In this document: positions 23,769 through 33,678 of the stretch, piece after piece | Numbering within the stretch: position 1 is the first letter of the stretch | Layout of the letters: each line of letters opens with the position of its first letter | Assembly (NCBI GenBank): GCA_947625225.1 | Contig: CANQNQ010000003.1 | Location: 1 to 40,067 of the forward strand | DNA: 40,067 nt | Reading direction: 5' to 3' | Origin: an uncultured Clostridia bacterium | GTDB taxonomy: Bacteria; Bacillota; Clostridia; Christensenellales; CAG-917 | Notes under the pieces: model-generated | What the model saw: only the letters and a program-made list of their open reading frames with translations | Told to the model about the DNA's origin: nothing | Database searches by the model: none | Made by a program: the position numbers and the translations under genes

Positions 23769-23836
23769 ATACTCTCCTATCTCCCGCAACCTGCAAATTA
23801 GTTTTACAAATTGCGCGGTTTTTTGTAATACTTTGC

Positions 23837-25582
23837 TTATCTAAGCGGCACGTGAGGGATAAATTTGGACTTGTTCCTGTCCTTTGCGATAAATTCCCTG
23901 CTGCCTATCTTGTCGTACAGTTTCTCTCCGGCGGTAAAAAGAAGGCCAAGTCCTGTTGCCGCCAACGCCGCGTCAAGCGCAAGCGAAGCCACCCAGTATA
24001 CTATCCAATATACTGTCGGCGTAAAAACTCCCTTGTCGACGAGAATGGCGAAAACTATTGCGAAAAACATCGGGACTACCGCCACAAAACTTGTCACCAA
24101 CATAGCCAGCACAGTCACCCAGCCGCCGTTTCCCGGTGCGTTGCGCAGCTCGTCGTAGGAGCTCCAATTGACGTTGCCCGTCTTTATGTCGCAGAATATC
24201 AGCAGCGAGGCGGAGCCTACAACGCACATCAGCACGCCAAGCAACATCAGCGCTCCGCTGAGTATGCTCAACCTGTACAGCGCAGCGGTCAATATCACGC
24301 AGACGGTGGCGCACCCGCCCGTCACGCACAGGGACAGCGCCAGTTTTGCGGTTATGCTCTGCCGCGCGCTTATAGGCAGAGTGTGAGTCAAATGGTAGGA
24401 TTTGCCCTCCCTCGAATACGCCATCGACGCCAACGCGTTCGCGCTGCTGCAAAGTATGGTGATCATCATCTGCGGCATGGTCGTCCTGAGCATATCGTAG
24501 AGGCTTGCGGACTCGGGGTCAGCGTCCTTTATCATCGCAAAATACATGATGACGATGACTATGGGCGTAAAAAACACGGGCGCAAATGAGGACAGCGCCA
24601 TGCGAGGATTGCGCACCACGGTCAATATATCCTTTTTCATCAGCGCGGGAATGACGCGCAAAGGCTTGTACGTTCTGTCCTTTCTGTGCTTTTCGCTATG
24701 GCTCTCCAGCCCTCGCCTGCTTATGCGCTTGTAGAACAGCATGCTTGCGACGAACATCACCGCAGGCAGCCCAACTATGCACGCCAGGGATATGCCTATA
24801 TTTTGCCCCACGTCGATGCCGTTTGACAAGTCGACCATAGCCTTGTTCGGATAAAACGCCTTGGACACGGTGGCAAATGTCTTTATTAGCGTCGCGCTTA
24901 TCGCGGGCTCCTCTCCTGACGGAGCGGAGGAATTCATGTTGCCCATAAGGAACACGATGGCTATGTACGCGGTCATCAGCACGATGTAGGACAATATAGT
25001 CAGCGCGGATTTCAGCGCCGCTCGCCCTTTGAAAAAGCTGTTTACGTACTCTATTGGCATTGACAGCAGCGTCAACACCGCCAGCGGTAACAGCGGGAAC
25101 AGCGGCACAAACAAAATTATGATAGCAAAATAGCCCCAGAACATCTGCGCGGTGTGAGCGATCGCAAAAGTTATGCCGCCCGATAGCGCAAACGGAATGA
25201 CAAGCAGCGCCACGTATTGCAGCGTTGTGACATAAACCACCGCAAATTTGGCGAAAAATACCGACGTCTGCTTAAGCGGCAACGAGTTGAAAAACGCCGC
25301 GTCTTCACTGCCGTACAGCACGGAAAGCATGGTGTGTATGGTGATGATGAGCACCATCACCTGCACAAATGATACGATGGACGTTATCAGATTGGAAAAT
25401 TCCTGCCGCGTGGACATCTGAAGTGCTAGTTGTACCACATAGATGGAAAACAGAAACACCAAAGGGATCATCACCAACAATGTGACGACGTTTGGAGACA
25501 ACATCCGCTTGCCCTTTTTGTCCACTCTGCGCGCGTATAGATTGCGCATCAGCAGTTTGAATATCAGCCGAAATTCTTTCAT
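23837..25582 (-). CDS. ABC-2 type exporter permease
   Basis: 581 aa with about 12 hydrophobic segments and a basic start, organised as two similar halves typical of fused ABC-2 exporter permeases. ATG 25582 overlaps the TGA of the ATPase gene, indicating coupled translation. Substrate cannot be inferred; related clostridial pairs export peptides, lipids or drugs. A shorter-start reading is preferred over one eight codons earlier that would extend into the ATPase gene. Confidence 0.8.
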   Translation of the reverse strand: MKEFRLIFKLLMRNLYARRVDKKGKRMLSPNVVTLLVMIPLVFLFSIYVVQLALQMSTRQEFSNLITSIVSFVQVMVLIITIHTMLSVLYGSEDAAFFNSLPLKQTSVFFAKFAVVYVTTLQYVALLVIPFALSGGITFAIAHTAQMFWGYFAIIILFVPLFPLLPLAVLTLLSMPIEYVNSFFKGRAALKSALTILSYIVLMTAYIAIVFLMGNMNSSAPSGEEPAISATLIKTFATVSKAFYPNKAMVDLSNGIDVGQNIGISLACIVGLPAVMFVASMLFYKRISRRGLESHSEKHRKDRTYKPLRVIPALMKKDILTVVRNPRMALSSFAPVFFTPIVIVIMYFAMIKDADPESASLYDMLRTTMPQMMITILCSSANALASMAYSREGKSYHLTHTLPISARQSITAKLALSLCVTGGCATVCVILTAALYRLSILSGALMLLGVLMCVVGSASLLIFCDIKTGNVNWSSYDELRNAPGNGGWVTVLAMLVTSFVAVVPMFFAIVFAILVDKGVFTPTVYWIVYWVASLALDAALAATGLGLLFTAGEKLYDKIGSREFIAKDRNKSKFIPHVPLR

Positions 25583-25583
25583 A

Positions 25584-26462
25584 TCAGTCGTGTTCGTCAT
25601 CCGCAAAGAAGTCGCGGTTTTGATACTCTGCGCGCTCTTTTTTCTCCTGCGGCGCGTTGCATATAGGCGTCGGTTCGCTTGCGCTTACAGCGTTTTGCAC
25701 AGGCATATCCGTATTTTGCTCGCGCTCGGCAAAAAAGTCGTTGCCCTCGGTGAGTTTTAAGAACAGTTCTTCCAGCGAATCGTCGCGGTTGCGTTGCTTA
25801 AGTTCCTGCAAAGTGCAGGTGGTCACCAGCCTGCCGCCGTCTATGATACCTATGCGGTCGCACACTTTTTCCACCACTTCAAGCACATGGGAGCTGAAAA
25901 ACACTATGTTGCCCTTTGCCGCGTGCTCGCGCATGAGCTGTTTGAGCGCGTATGAGGATTTGGGGTCGAGGCCTGTCATGGGCTCGTCCAATATCCACAC
26001 TTTAGGCTCGTGGATGACGGCGCCGATTATGTTCAGTTTCTGCTTCATACCGTGCGAGTAACTGCCTATCTGGTCCTTTATCGCCTCGCCAAGGTCAAAC
26101 ATCTCAAGCAATTTTTTCAATCTGACGTTTCTGTCATTTGCCGACACGCCGAACACATCGCACATAAAGTTGACGTACTCCATGCCCGTCAGTCCGTCGT
26201 ACAGGGCGTGGTCGTCGCTGACGTAGCCTATGCGACGCTTGACGGAAATGGCGTCCTCTTCAAGGCTGACGCCGTCTATGGACACGCTGCCCTCGTTAAA
26301 GCCGATTATGCCCGTGATGCACTTTATCGTCGTGGATTTGCCCGCGCCGTTGGGGCCTATAAATCCGAATATCTCGCCGTCCGCCACCTCAAGCGACAAA
26401 CTGTCCACGGAGGGCGCGGAGTTGCCGGCGTATGTCTTTGTCAAATTGTTTATTCTCAGCAT
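25584..26462 (-). CDS. ABC transporter ATP-binding protein
   Basis: 292 aa. Walker A GPNGAGKST (about 35-43), signature YSHGMKQKLN, Walker B WILDEPMTGLDP, and the H-loop FFSSHVLE. This arrangement is typical of ATPases that partner ABC-2 permeases. A C-terminal extension of about 60 residues, rich in charged residues, follows the core. Forms an operon with the permease. Confidence 0.9.
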   Translation of the reverse strand: MLRINNLTKTYAGNSAPSVDSLSLEVADGEIFGFIGPNGAGKSTTIKCITGIIGFNEGSVSIDGVSLEEDAISVKRRIGYVSDDHALYDGLTGMEYVNFMCDVFGVSANDRNVRLKKLLEMFDLGEAIKDQIGSYSHGMKQKLNIIGAVIHEPKVWILDEPMTGLDPKSSYALKQLMREHAAKGNIVFFSSHVLEVVEKVCDRIGIIDGGRLVTTCTLQELKQRNRDDSLEELFLKLTEGNDFFAEREQNTDMPVQNAVSASEPTPICNAPQEKKERAEYQNRDFFADDEHD

Positions 26463-26470
26463 AGTTTACC

Positions 26471-27775
26471 TTATCTTTTAGATCTGTTTTTGCGCGCGGC
26501 TTGCCTCTCCTGAATTACCTTTTCAAAGCCGTGATCGGTGGGCGTATAGAACACCGCGTCCTTCAGCTCGTCGGGAAGATATTGCTGTTCCACCCAGCCG
26601 CCGTAGCTGTGCGGATATTTGTAGCCGCTTACCCTCTCGTCCTTGTCCTTGTAGTTGGGATCCCTCAGATACAGCGGCACGCTCTCGTGCTTGACTGTTT
26701 TTACGGCGTTTTCCGCGCCCTCCAGCGCAACCACAACTTTGTTGGATTTTGGCGCTTCGGACACGTAGATTATGCCCTCGGACAGCGGGATCCTGCCCTC
26801 CGGCAAGCCTATGCGCTCGAACGCGGTCACGCACGCCGTGGCGACGACTATTGCGTTTGGATCAGCCATGCCTACGTCCTCGCAGGCGTGTATCATTATG
26901 CGCCGCGCAATAAGCATGGGGTCGCAGCCCGCCTCTATCAGTCTCTCCGCCCAATACAGCGCCGCGTTGGAATCGCTGCCGCGCATGCTTTTGATGAACG
27001 CGGAGATCATGTCGTAGTACATATCCTCCGTCACGCACAGAGCCTTTTGCTGGATGGATTGCTCCGCTTCCGTCTTGCCAATATGTATTATATCGTCCTC
27101 GCCCGCATGTGTGGACATCGCCGCAAGTTCCAGAGCGTTGAGCGCCGTGCGCAAATCTCCGCCGCTTGCCCAGGCTAAGTGATGAAGCGCTTCCTCGCTG
27201 ACATCAAGTTTCATATTGCCAAGTCCGCGTTCATCTTTGATCGCGCGCCTCAGTCCCACAAGAATATCCCCTTCGCTGAGGCGGGAGAAGGAAAACACGC
27301 GGCATCTTGACACTATCGCGCGGGTCATGCTGACATAGGGATTTTCCGTTGTGGAACCTATAAAGATGATGAATCCCTGCTCTATCGCCTGCAACACGCT
27401 GTCCGACTGAGCCTTGTTCCAGCGGTGACATTCGTCAAGCAACAGGTAGGTACGTTTGCCGTACATGCGCAGATTTTCGCGCGCTTCCTCTATCACCTTT
27501 TTCGCGTCCGCAACGCCGCTTGTAACTGCGTTGAGCTTGACAAAATTTGCGTTTGTCGTGGAGGCGATTATGTTTGCGAGCGTGGTCTTGCCCGTGCCGG
27601 GAGGTCCGTAAAATATGCAGCTGCCCAGCCTGTCCGCGGCGATCGCGCGGCGAAGCAGCGAGCCTTCGCCCACTATCTTGCCCTGACCGAGAAATTCGTC
27701 CAATGTGCGTGGACGCATGCGCTCTGCAAGAGGCGCCATTTTTTCAACGTTGTTTTGCAAATCGAATAAGTCCAT
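26471..27775 (-). CDS. rarA: Replication-associated recombination AAA ATPase RarA
   Basis: Clamp-loader-like ATPase (MgsA/WRNIP1 family) acting at stalled forks. ALAERMRPRTLDEFLGQ at the start, Walker A GPPGTGKTT (about 58-66), Walker B LLLDECHRWNKAQSD (His replaces one usual Asp/Glu position as in the family), and the C-terminal MgsA tetramerisation domain. 434 aa. Upstream of the ABC genes on the same strand. Confidence 0.93.
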   Translation of the reverse strand: MDLFDLQNNVEKMAPLAERMRPRTLDEFLGQGKIVGEGSLLRRAIAADRLGSCIFYGPPGTGKTTLANIIASTTNANFVKLNAVTSGVADAKKVIEEARENLRMYGKRTYLLLDECHRWNKAQSDSVLQAIEQGFIIFIGSTTENPYVSMTRAIVSRCRVFSFSRLSEGDILVGLRRAIKDERGLGNMKLDVSEEALHHLAWASGGDLRTALNALELAAMSTHAGEDDIIHIGKTEAEQSIQQKALCVTEDMYYDMISAFIKSMRGSDSNAALYWAERLIEAGCDPMLIARRIMIHACEDVGMADPNAIVVATACVTAFERIGLPEGRIPLSEGIIYVSEAPKSNKVVVALEGAENAVKTVKHESVPLYLRDPNYKDKDERVSGYKYPHSYGGWVEQQYLPDELKDAVFYTPTDHGFEKVIQERQAARKNRSKR

Positions 27776-27871
27776 GCAAAAATTATATCAAAATATATAC
27801 GTTTTGTAAAGAACTTGTGCCAAAGCCGCATATATTGTTGCGTGGCAGCGTTCAGATCCGTCCCCAAGGAT

Positions 27872-28519
27872 ATGCGCCCCAAGCTGTTGAGGGTCGTGGT
27901 GGCTATAATGGTTTTTGTAGCCGTTTTCACGTTTTGCACGGTATATTTTCGCAAAAACATCGTCCCCACAGTTATGGGCAGCTCCATCGCTCAGGTGCGC
28001 GCCATCGCCACAAACGCCGTAAACGTGGCGGCTACCACCGTACTGAACGGTGGCATAACGTACGACGAATTGTTTGAAGTGAAGTACGATTCGGGCGGCA
28101 AAATAACCATGATACAGGCAAATTCCCCGCGCATAAACACCATCGCGCGCGAGATAGCCAACCTTGCGCAGGCAAATCTTGACTCGCTTGGCACGCAAGA
28201 AATATCCATCGCCGTGGGCACGTTCACGGGGCTTGCGCTGCTTACGGGCTTCGGACCCGACGTAACAATAAAAATAGTGCCCATAGGCACTGCAAATTGC
28301 GATTTTGTAAGCTATTTTCAATCCGCGGGCATCAACCAGACCTCCCACAAAATATACATAGACGTCTATGCGGACGTCAACATCATCACCCCTATAGACG
28401 AGCCGACCGTGCAGGTGAAAGCGGAGATATTGGTGTGCGAAAACGTGATCGTGGGCGAGATACCCGATACGTATCTTAGCATGCACGACATATCGGATAT
28501 GCTCAACCTCAATCCGTGA
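27872..28519 (+). CDS. yunB: Sporulation protein YunB
   Basis: Forespore/coat-related protein required for full sporulation in Bacillus. One N-terminal membrane segment (about residues 7-26), then a soluble domain with RINTIAREIANLAQ, LTGFGPDVTIKIVPIG and GINQTSHKIYIDV, the family core. ATG 27872 gives 215 aa with a standard short cytoplasmic start; the frame also allows TTG 27815 or GTG 27842. Its TGA abuts the stop of convergent spoVAE with no spacer. Confidence 0.88.
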   Translation: MRPKLLRVVVAIMVFVAVFTFCTVYFRKNIVPTVMGSSIAQVRAIATNAVNVAATTVLNGGITYDELFEVKYDSGGKITMIQANSPRINTIAREIANLAQANLDSLGTQEISIAVGTFTGLALLTGFGPDVTIKIVPIGTANCDFVSYFQSAGINQTSHKIYIDVYADVNIITPIDEPTVQVKAEILVCENVIVGEIPDTYLSMHDISDMLNLNP

Positions 28520-28891
28520 TCACATTTTTTTGGAGCGCGAGCGGGATATAAGTCCAAACACAAATCCACACACAATCGCGACGGTAAGTCCCGCGGACAC
28601 CGACCTCAGCCCGCCCGCTACCGCGCCCAGAAATCCGTCCGCCTTGGCGCCTTCCAGCGCGCCTTTTGCGACGTTGGAGCCAAAGCCCGTGATGGGGATT
28701 GTGATGCCCGAACCCGCAAACTCCTTGATATAGTCAAACGCGCCGCACACTTCCAGCACCACGCCCAGCAGCATATACAGCACAAGTATGCGTGCCGAGG
28801 ACATCTTGGTCTTGTTGATGAGTATCTGTCCAAGCATGCACACAAGCCCGCCCACGGCAAACACTTTGAGATAAGTCAGAAAAATTTCCAT
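28520..28891 (-). CDS. spoVAE: Stage V sporulation protein AE
   Basis: 123 aa, four hydrophobic segments. Family pattern GLVCMLGQILI, GAFDYIKEFAGSG and PITGFGSNVAKGA. A component of the SpoVA channel that moves dipicolinic acid into the spore. GAGGAAAT precedes the ATG. Confidence 0.92.
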   Translation of the reverse strand: MEIFLTYLKVFAVGGLVCMLGQILINKTKMSSARILVLYMLLGVVLEVCGAFDYIKEFAGSGITIPITGFGSNVAKGALEGAKADGFLGAVAGGLRSVSAGLTVAIVCGFVFGLISRSRSKKM

Positions 28892-28954
28892 ATTTCCTCA
28901 CAACCTTTATAATTTAGCGGTATTTTTGCAATAGTGTTTCAAAAATTGTCATAT

Positions 28955-30175
28955 TTAAGAATACTTTTTGGTGTCAATTTTGTCAAATGGGCGGCTTTCG
29001 ACGGTGAAAGCGTGGGATATTCCGGGGATGGTTTCTTTTTGAAGCGGCGTGTCCTTGTTGAGCAGCGCGCCCGTCGGGACGACGAGTATGCGCTTAAGTT
29101 CCCCTCGCTGCAATCTTTTGAGGATATAGCCGTTGAACACAGTGTTTATGCATCCCGCGCCCGATCCGCCCTGAAAGGTTTTTTGCTCCGCCGTAAAATA
29201 GCTCGCGCCCGCGTCCATATAGTATGTGGGCAGCGTTATCCCCTCTTTGGACAGCAGATATTCCAGCGTTTGCTTGCCAAAGCGGCCGAGGTCTCCCGTG
29301 AATATGCCGTCGTAGTCGCTTGGAGATAGTCCGCTCTCCTCAAAATGCGTGATTATTGTGTCGCAAGCGGCGGGCGCCATTGCCGCGCCCATATTCGCCT
29401 CGTCGTCGATTCCAAGGTCGATCACCCTGCCCAGCGTGCCTCCCGTCACGACGGCGTAGTGGCTGTTTGCCTTACCGTAGTCGTTGTTGTCGTGCGCAAA
29501 GTTGTCGCGGATGATGTTGGATCTGCCCTTGTCAATGACAAGTTTTTGCTTTTCCACACTCTTTTTGTACTTTTCAAGCGTCTTGTCGTCCACCTGCAAT
29601 CCCTTGTCCACCGCGATGATGTCGTCCTCGTACACCTCGCAGTTGTATCTTTTAGGCGGAGTTGAACTCAGTACTGTGCACCCTGCGCACGTCACCGTCC
29701 ACTGTGCCGTGGGTGTGCGTTGATTGCCAAGCTCCAGCGGGAACCTGTACTGCCTCTCCGCAGACGAATAGTGGCTGGACGTGGAGCAAGTTATGTTGTT
29801 TGCAAAGCCGCCGTCTATCAGCATAGAGGCGATAAGCATTGCCTCCGAAAACGTCGAGCACGCGTTGTACAGTCCCAAAAACGCGGTGGGAAAATTGCGC
29901 GCGGCAAGCGACGTGGAGGACAGCTCGTTCAAAAGGTCGCCGCCCATCATGATGTCAATATCCTCGCGATTTAGCCCCGCCTTTTTTATTGCGCCGGTGA
30001 TGGCGTCGCGATGCATCTTGCTTTCGCACTTCTCGTAGGATTTTTCACACCACAAGTCGTCGCTCAGCACGATATCGAACCTGTCGCCGAAGTTGCCGTC
30101 GCCCTCCTTGGGCCCGACTATGGTAAACCCGCTCTTGATATAAACGGGACGGTTGAGCCTGAAAGTCCTTTTCAT
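28955..30175 (-). CDS. spoVAD: Stage V sporulation protein AD with internal insertion
   Basis: Thiolase-fold, DPA-binding member of the SpoVA complex. 406 aa against about 338 in Bacillus. The usual core is intact (GGDLLNEL, NACSTFSEA with C106, TPTAQWTV, GAAMAPAACDTI, GGSGAGC), but residues about 172-243 are a charged, partly helical insertion between TVLSS and TGGTLGRVID. ATG 30175 follows GAGGGG; an upstream in-frame stretch overlaps spoVAC and is not used. Confidence 0.92.
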   Translation of the reverse strand: MKRTFRLNRPVYIKSGFTIVGPKEGDGNFGDRFDIVLSDDLWCEKSYEKCESKMHRDAITGAIKKAGLNREDIDIMMGGDLLNELSSTSLAARNFPTAFLGLYNACSTFSEAMLIASMLIDGGFANNITCSTSSHYSSAERQYRFPLELGNQRTPTAQWTVTCAGCTVLSSTPPKRYNCEVYEDDIIAVDKGLQVDDKTLEKYKKSVEKQKLVIDKGRSNIIRDNFAHDNNDYGKANSHYAVVTGGTLGRVIDLGIDDEANMGAAMAPAACDTIITHFEESGLSPSDYDGIFTGDLGRFGKQTLEYLLSKEGITLPTYYMDAGASYFTAEQKTFQGGSGAGCINTVFNGYILKRLQRGELKRILVVPTGALLNKDTPLQKETIPGISHAFTVESRPFDKIDTKKYS

Positions 30176-30183
30176 AGTTCCCC

Positions 30184-30624
30184 TCACACGCAGAAATATC
30201 CGATCAAGCCCACAAGGAAACTTGCCGCAACGCTGAACACGATTATGGGTCCCGCGATGACAAACATCTTTGCGCATATGCCAAAGAACACGCCCTCGCG
30301 GTTGTACTCTATAGCGGGCGAAGTCACTGAGTTGGCAAATCCCGTGATGGGGATTATGGAGCCGCCTCCCGCAAAGCGTCCCAGTCTGTCATACACGCCT
30401 ATTGCTGTCAGAAAGCTGCCCAAAAATATCATAATGCAGCTCTCCCATATGGCGACTTCCTTTTCGGGCATATCCTCAAATATAAGTTTGATGATGTCGC
30501 CTATCCCTTCGCCTATGCAGCAGATAATTCCGCCCACAACAAACGCCGCGAACAGCGTGCGCGTCATTGGCGATTTTGGCGAATTGTCCTCCACATACTT
30601 TTGATATTCCTTGCGTTCCAACAT
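30184..30624 (-). CDS. spoVAC: Stage V sporulation protein AC
   Basis: 146 aa, membrane protein forming the mechanosensitive part of the SpoVA channel. Four hydrophobic segments; the family pattern includes FLGSFLTAIGVYDRLGRFAG and PITGFANSV. ATG 30624 has AGGTG at a good distance; GTG 30633 is an alternative. First clearly identified gene of the spoVACDE operon. Confidence 0.92.
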   Translation of the reverse strand: MLERKEYQKYVEDNSPKSPMTRTLFAAFVVGGIICCIGEGIGDIIKLIFEDMPEKEVAIWESCIMIFLGSFLTAIGVYDRLGRFAGGGSIIPITGFANSVTSPAIEYNREGVFFGICAKMFVIAGPIIVFSVAASFLVGLIGYFCV

Positions 30625-30663
30625 ATTTTGCACCTATAAAACCAATATTCTAAACGGATATAT

Positions 30664-30810
30664 TTAAGACGGCTGTTTGTCGACTGTCAGGTTGGCGCTT
30701 GTTGAATTTTGCGTATTCTTCGGCGGCACGCCGCGGACGCCTTCTACGTCCCTCGCACTGTCAAACATCACCTCTTTGTCCTCTATGTTGTTGACAAACA
30801 GCCTGTCCAT
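30664..30810 (-). CDS. Small hypothetical ORF upstream of spoVAC
   Basis: 48 codons from ATG 30810, beginning MDRLFVNNIEDKEVMFDSAR, hydrophilic, with third-position GC like neighbouring genes. It sits 39 bp before spoVAC on the same strand, after the lepA terminator, so it could be the first gene of the spoVA operon. No recognisable family and no clear ribosome site; it may instead be the leader or a degenerated gene end. Confidence 0.4.
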   Translation of the reverse strand: MDRLFVNNIEDKEVMFDSARDVEGVRGVPPKNTQNSTSANLTVDKQPS

Positions 30811-30841
30811 ATGCACATTTTTGACAACGCGCAAAAAAAAT

Positions 30842-30875
30842 AAACCTTATACAATCAAATTGCCGCATAAGGTTT
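30842..30875 (-). terminator. Terminator after lepA
   Basis: AAACCTTAT / ATAAGGTTT stem followed on the minus strand by a run of eight T. Confidence 0.8.
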
Positions 30876-30897
30876 TATATGGATAATGTATATTATA

Positions 30898-32694
30898 TCA
30901 ATTGTCTATCTTAAGTATGGATATAAACGCCTCGCTGGGCACCTCTACGGAGCCGACTTTGCGCATGCGCTTTTTTCCCTCTTTCTGTTTTTCAAGCAGT
31001 TTTTTCTTGCGGGTTATGTCGCCGCCGTAGCACTTGGCAAGCACGTCTTTCCTGAGCGCTTTGACGGTCTCGCGCGCGATTATCTTGCCGCCGACCGTCG
31101 CCTGAATGGGTATCTCGAAAAGCTGTCTGGGTATGACGTCTTTAAGCTTTTCCGCGATACCCCTGCCGCGAGCGTAGGCATTGTCCTTGTGAACGATGAT
31201 GGAAAGCGCGTCGCACAGTTCGCCGTTGATAAGCATATCCAGCCTTACAAGGTCGCTCTTGTCGTAGCCGTCCATCTCGTAGTCGAGGGACGCATATCCC
31301 CTTGTGCGAGATTTGAGGCTGTCGAAAAAGTCGTAGATTATCTCGTTGAGCGGTATTCTATATTTGAGCTGCACGCGCGTTGGGTCGATGTAGGACATGT
31401 CGAGGAATATGCCGCGTTTGCCCTGACACAGCTCCATTATCGCTCCGACGTATTCGGGCGGCGAAAACAGCGTAGCCTTGACCATGGGCTCCTCTATATA
31501 CGCGATCTCGCTTGGCTGAGGCAGCGCGGTGGGATTGTCTATCGACAGCTTTTCGCCGTTGGTCTTTGTCACGATGTATGACACGCTTGGCGCGGTGGTG
31601 ATGAGGTCTAGGTCAAATTCGCGCTCCAATCTCTCCTCTATTATCTCCATATGCAGCAAGCCCAAAAATCCGCAGCGGAAGCCGAATCCCAGCGCGGTGG
31701 AGACCTCGGGGTCGAAGCTGAGCGAGGCGTCGTTCAGCTGCAATTTAAGAAGGGCTTCCTTAAGGTCGTCGTATCTTGCGCCGTCCGCGGGAAAAACGCC
31801 CGTATACACCATTGGGGTCGCCTTTTTGTAGCCGGGCAGGGCTTCTGCGGCGCTGAACTCCGCGCCCGTGATGGTGTCGCCGACAGCGGTGTCGCCAACG
31901 TTCTTTATGCTTGCGGCTATGTAGCCCACTTCGCCGGCGCTGAGCTGTTTTGCGGGGCGCATATCCGGCGAGAAGTAGCCCACTTCCACCACCTCGAAGC
32001 ACTTGCCGGAGGACATCATCTTTATCTTATCCCCCGCCTTGACCGTGCCGTCCTTGAGGCGCACCATTGATATGGCGCCGCGGTAGTTGTCGTAAAAGCT
32101 GTCGAATATCAACGCCTTGAGCGGAGCGTTCTCGTCCCCCTCCGGCGCGGGCAGCTTGGTTATTATCTGCCCTATAAGCTCGTCTATGCCTATGCCTTCC
32201 TTTGCCGAAACCAGCGGACAGCCGTCTGTGTCAAGTCCTATGATGTCCTCAATCTCCAGCTTTACCGCGTCGACGTCGGCGGAGGCAAGGTCTATCTTGT
32301 TGATAACGGGCAAAATTTCCAGATTGTTTTCCAGCGCAAGGTAAACGTTGGACAGCGTCTGCGCCTCCACGCCCTGTGTGGCGTCCACCACCAGCAACGC
32401 ACCCTCGCACGCCGCAAGCGAACGCGACACCTCATAGGTGAAGTCCACGTGCCCGGGAGTGTCGATGAGGTTGAGCACATACTCCTCCCCCTCATACTTA
32501 TAGTAGAGGCGGCAGGTCTGCAACTTTATGGTGATGCCCCTCTCCCTTTCGATATCCATGTTGTCAAGCAGCTGATCCTCCATTTCGCGCTCGGACACGG
32601 TGCCCGTCCTCTCGATGAGGCGGTCTGCAAGAGTGCTCTTGCCGTGGTCGATGTGCGCGATGATGGAAAAGTTGCGTATGTGTTTTTTGCTCAA
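30898..32694 (-). CDS. lepA: Elongation factor 4 (LepA)
   Basis: Ribosomal GTPase implicated in back-translocation and 30S biogenesis. [14 protein letters not shown] at the start, DTPGHVDF (G3) and NKIDLASAD (G4). The LepA-specific C-terminal domain is present ([28 protein letters not shown] end). 598 aa, full length. Confidence 0.96.
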   Translation of the reverse strand: MSKKHIRNFSIIAHIDHGKSTLADRLIERTGTVSEREMEDQLLDNMDIERERGITIKLQTCRLYYKYEGEEYVLNLIDTPGHVDFTYEVSRSLAACEGALLVVDATQGVEAQTLSNVYLALENNLEILPVINKIDLASADVDAVKLEIEDIIGLDTDGCPLVSAKEGIGIDELIGQIITKLPAPEGDENAPLKALIFDSFYDNYRGAISMVRLKDGTVKAGDKIKMMSSGKCFEVVEVGYFSPDMRPAKQLSAGEVGYIAASIKNVGDTAVGDTITGAEFSAAEALPGYKKATPMVYTGVFPADGARYDDLKEALLKLQLNDASLSFDPEVSTALGFGFRCGFLGLLHMEIIEERLEREFDLDLITTAPSVSYIVTKTNGEKLSIDNPTALPQPSEIAYIEEPMVKATLFSPPEYVGAIMELCQGKRGIFLDMSYIDPTRVQLKYRIPLNEIIYDFFDSLKSRTRGYASLDYEMDGYDKSDLVRLDMLINGELCDALSIIVHKDNAYARGRGIAEKLKDVIPRQLFEIPIQATVGGKIIARETVKALRKDVLAKCYGGDITRKKKLLEKQKEGKKRMRKVGSVEVPSEAFISILKIDN

Positions 32695-32739
32695 AGTAAC
32701 CTCGCGTCGACAAGTTTTTGCATAATTTTCAAAAACTGT

Positions 32740-32768
32740 TTGACTTTATTATAATAGAATTATAAAAT
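32740..32768 (+). promoter_or_regulatory. Promoter of the glycerophosphodiesterase gene
   Basis: TTGACT (32740-32745), 17-bp spacer, TAAAAT (32763-32768). The 104-bp gap between lepA and this gene must hold both divergent promoters. Confidence 0.5.
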
Positions 32769-32798
32769 TTTATCAACAAGAATATTAGGGGTGAACAT

Positions 32799-33599
32799 AT
32801 GAATTTTGAGTGGCTTTTTTTAAGACCCATAGCGCACCGCGGTCTGCATGACGAACGCTATCCCGAAAACAGTATCCCGGCTTACCGGCAGGCGATCGAG
32901 CACGGCTACAACATAGAGATAGACGTGCACGTCACCAAGGACGGCGAAGTGGTGGTCTTCCATGACGACAACCTCAAGCGCGTCTGCGGCGTGGACAAAA
33001 AAATAAAGGACTGCACCCTTGCCGAGCTTAAGACATATCGCCTTAAAAACACCGATTACACCATTCCGACTTTTGACGAGTTCCTCGCCTGCGTAGACGG
33101 AAAGACGGGCGTGCTTTGCGAGATAAAAGGACTCAATCCCTTCGATCACTCCATTGAAAAGGCTACCCTCAAAAAGCTGGAGGGATATGAGGGCAACATG
33201 GCGCTTCAATCCTTCAACTTCGGGGCGGTAGGCTACATACGCCGCCACAGCGACCTGCCCGTCGGCGAGCTTTGCACCTGGTCGTCCATGGACGGCAAAA
33301 ATCAACGCTGGAAACCCGTAAACTTCATGGGCAAGATGTGGGTGTGCAAATTCACAAAGCCCACGTTCATCGCCTACGACGTCAAAGCCGTGGACGACTC
33401 GCTGCCCCATAACAAGTGGATAGAAAAATGGGCGACAAAGCTGCCCATCCTGTTCTGGACGGTAAACAGCGAGGAGAAGATAGACTACGCGCGCAGGTAC
33501 GCCAACAACATCATCTTCGAGGATATGCCGCTTGACGTCATAGAGGAAGCCGTCGGCACGTTTATGCCCTTCAAATGCGGCTTTGGCGAGAACAAGTAA
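32799..33599 (+). CDS. Glycerophosphodiester phosphodiesterase
   Basis: Hydrolyses deacylated phospholipids to glycerol 3-phosphate and an alcohol. GDPD motifs: AHRG (about 12-15), PENS, EIDVHVTKDG (metal ligands E and D), VVFHDDNL (catalytic H), CEIKG. No signal peptide is seen, so it is cytoplasmic. 266 aa. AGGGGTG precedes the ATG. It is one of only two plus-strand core genes here and ends at a strong bidirectional terminator. Confidence 0.92.
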   Translation: MNFEWLFLRPIAHRGLHDERYPENSIPAYRQAIEHGYNIEIDVHVTKDGEVVVFHDDNLKRVCGVDKKIKDCTLAELKTYRLKNTDYTIPTFDEFLACVDGKTGVLCEIKGLNPFDHSIEKATLKKLEGYEGNMALQSFNFGAVGYIRRHSDLPVGELCTWSSMDGKNQRWKPVNFMGKMWVCKFTKPTFIAYDVKAVDDSLPHNKWIEKWATKLPILFWTVNSEEKIDYARRYANNIIFEDMPLDVIEEAVGTFMPFKCGFGENK

Positions 33600-33636
33600 G
33601 CGCAAAATTCCGAATAATTCCCAATACAGGTACAAA

Positions 33637-33663
33637 AAAAGGACTTCATTGCGAAGTCCTTTT
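33637..33663. terminator. Bidirectional terminator
   Basis: AAAAGGACTTC / GAAGTCCTTTT stem with a 5-nt loop and A/T runs on both sides, between convergent genes. Confidence 0.9.
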
Positions 33664-33678
33664 TGAATTTACATTTGC

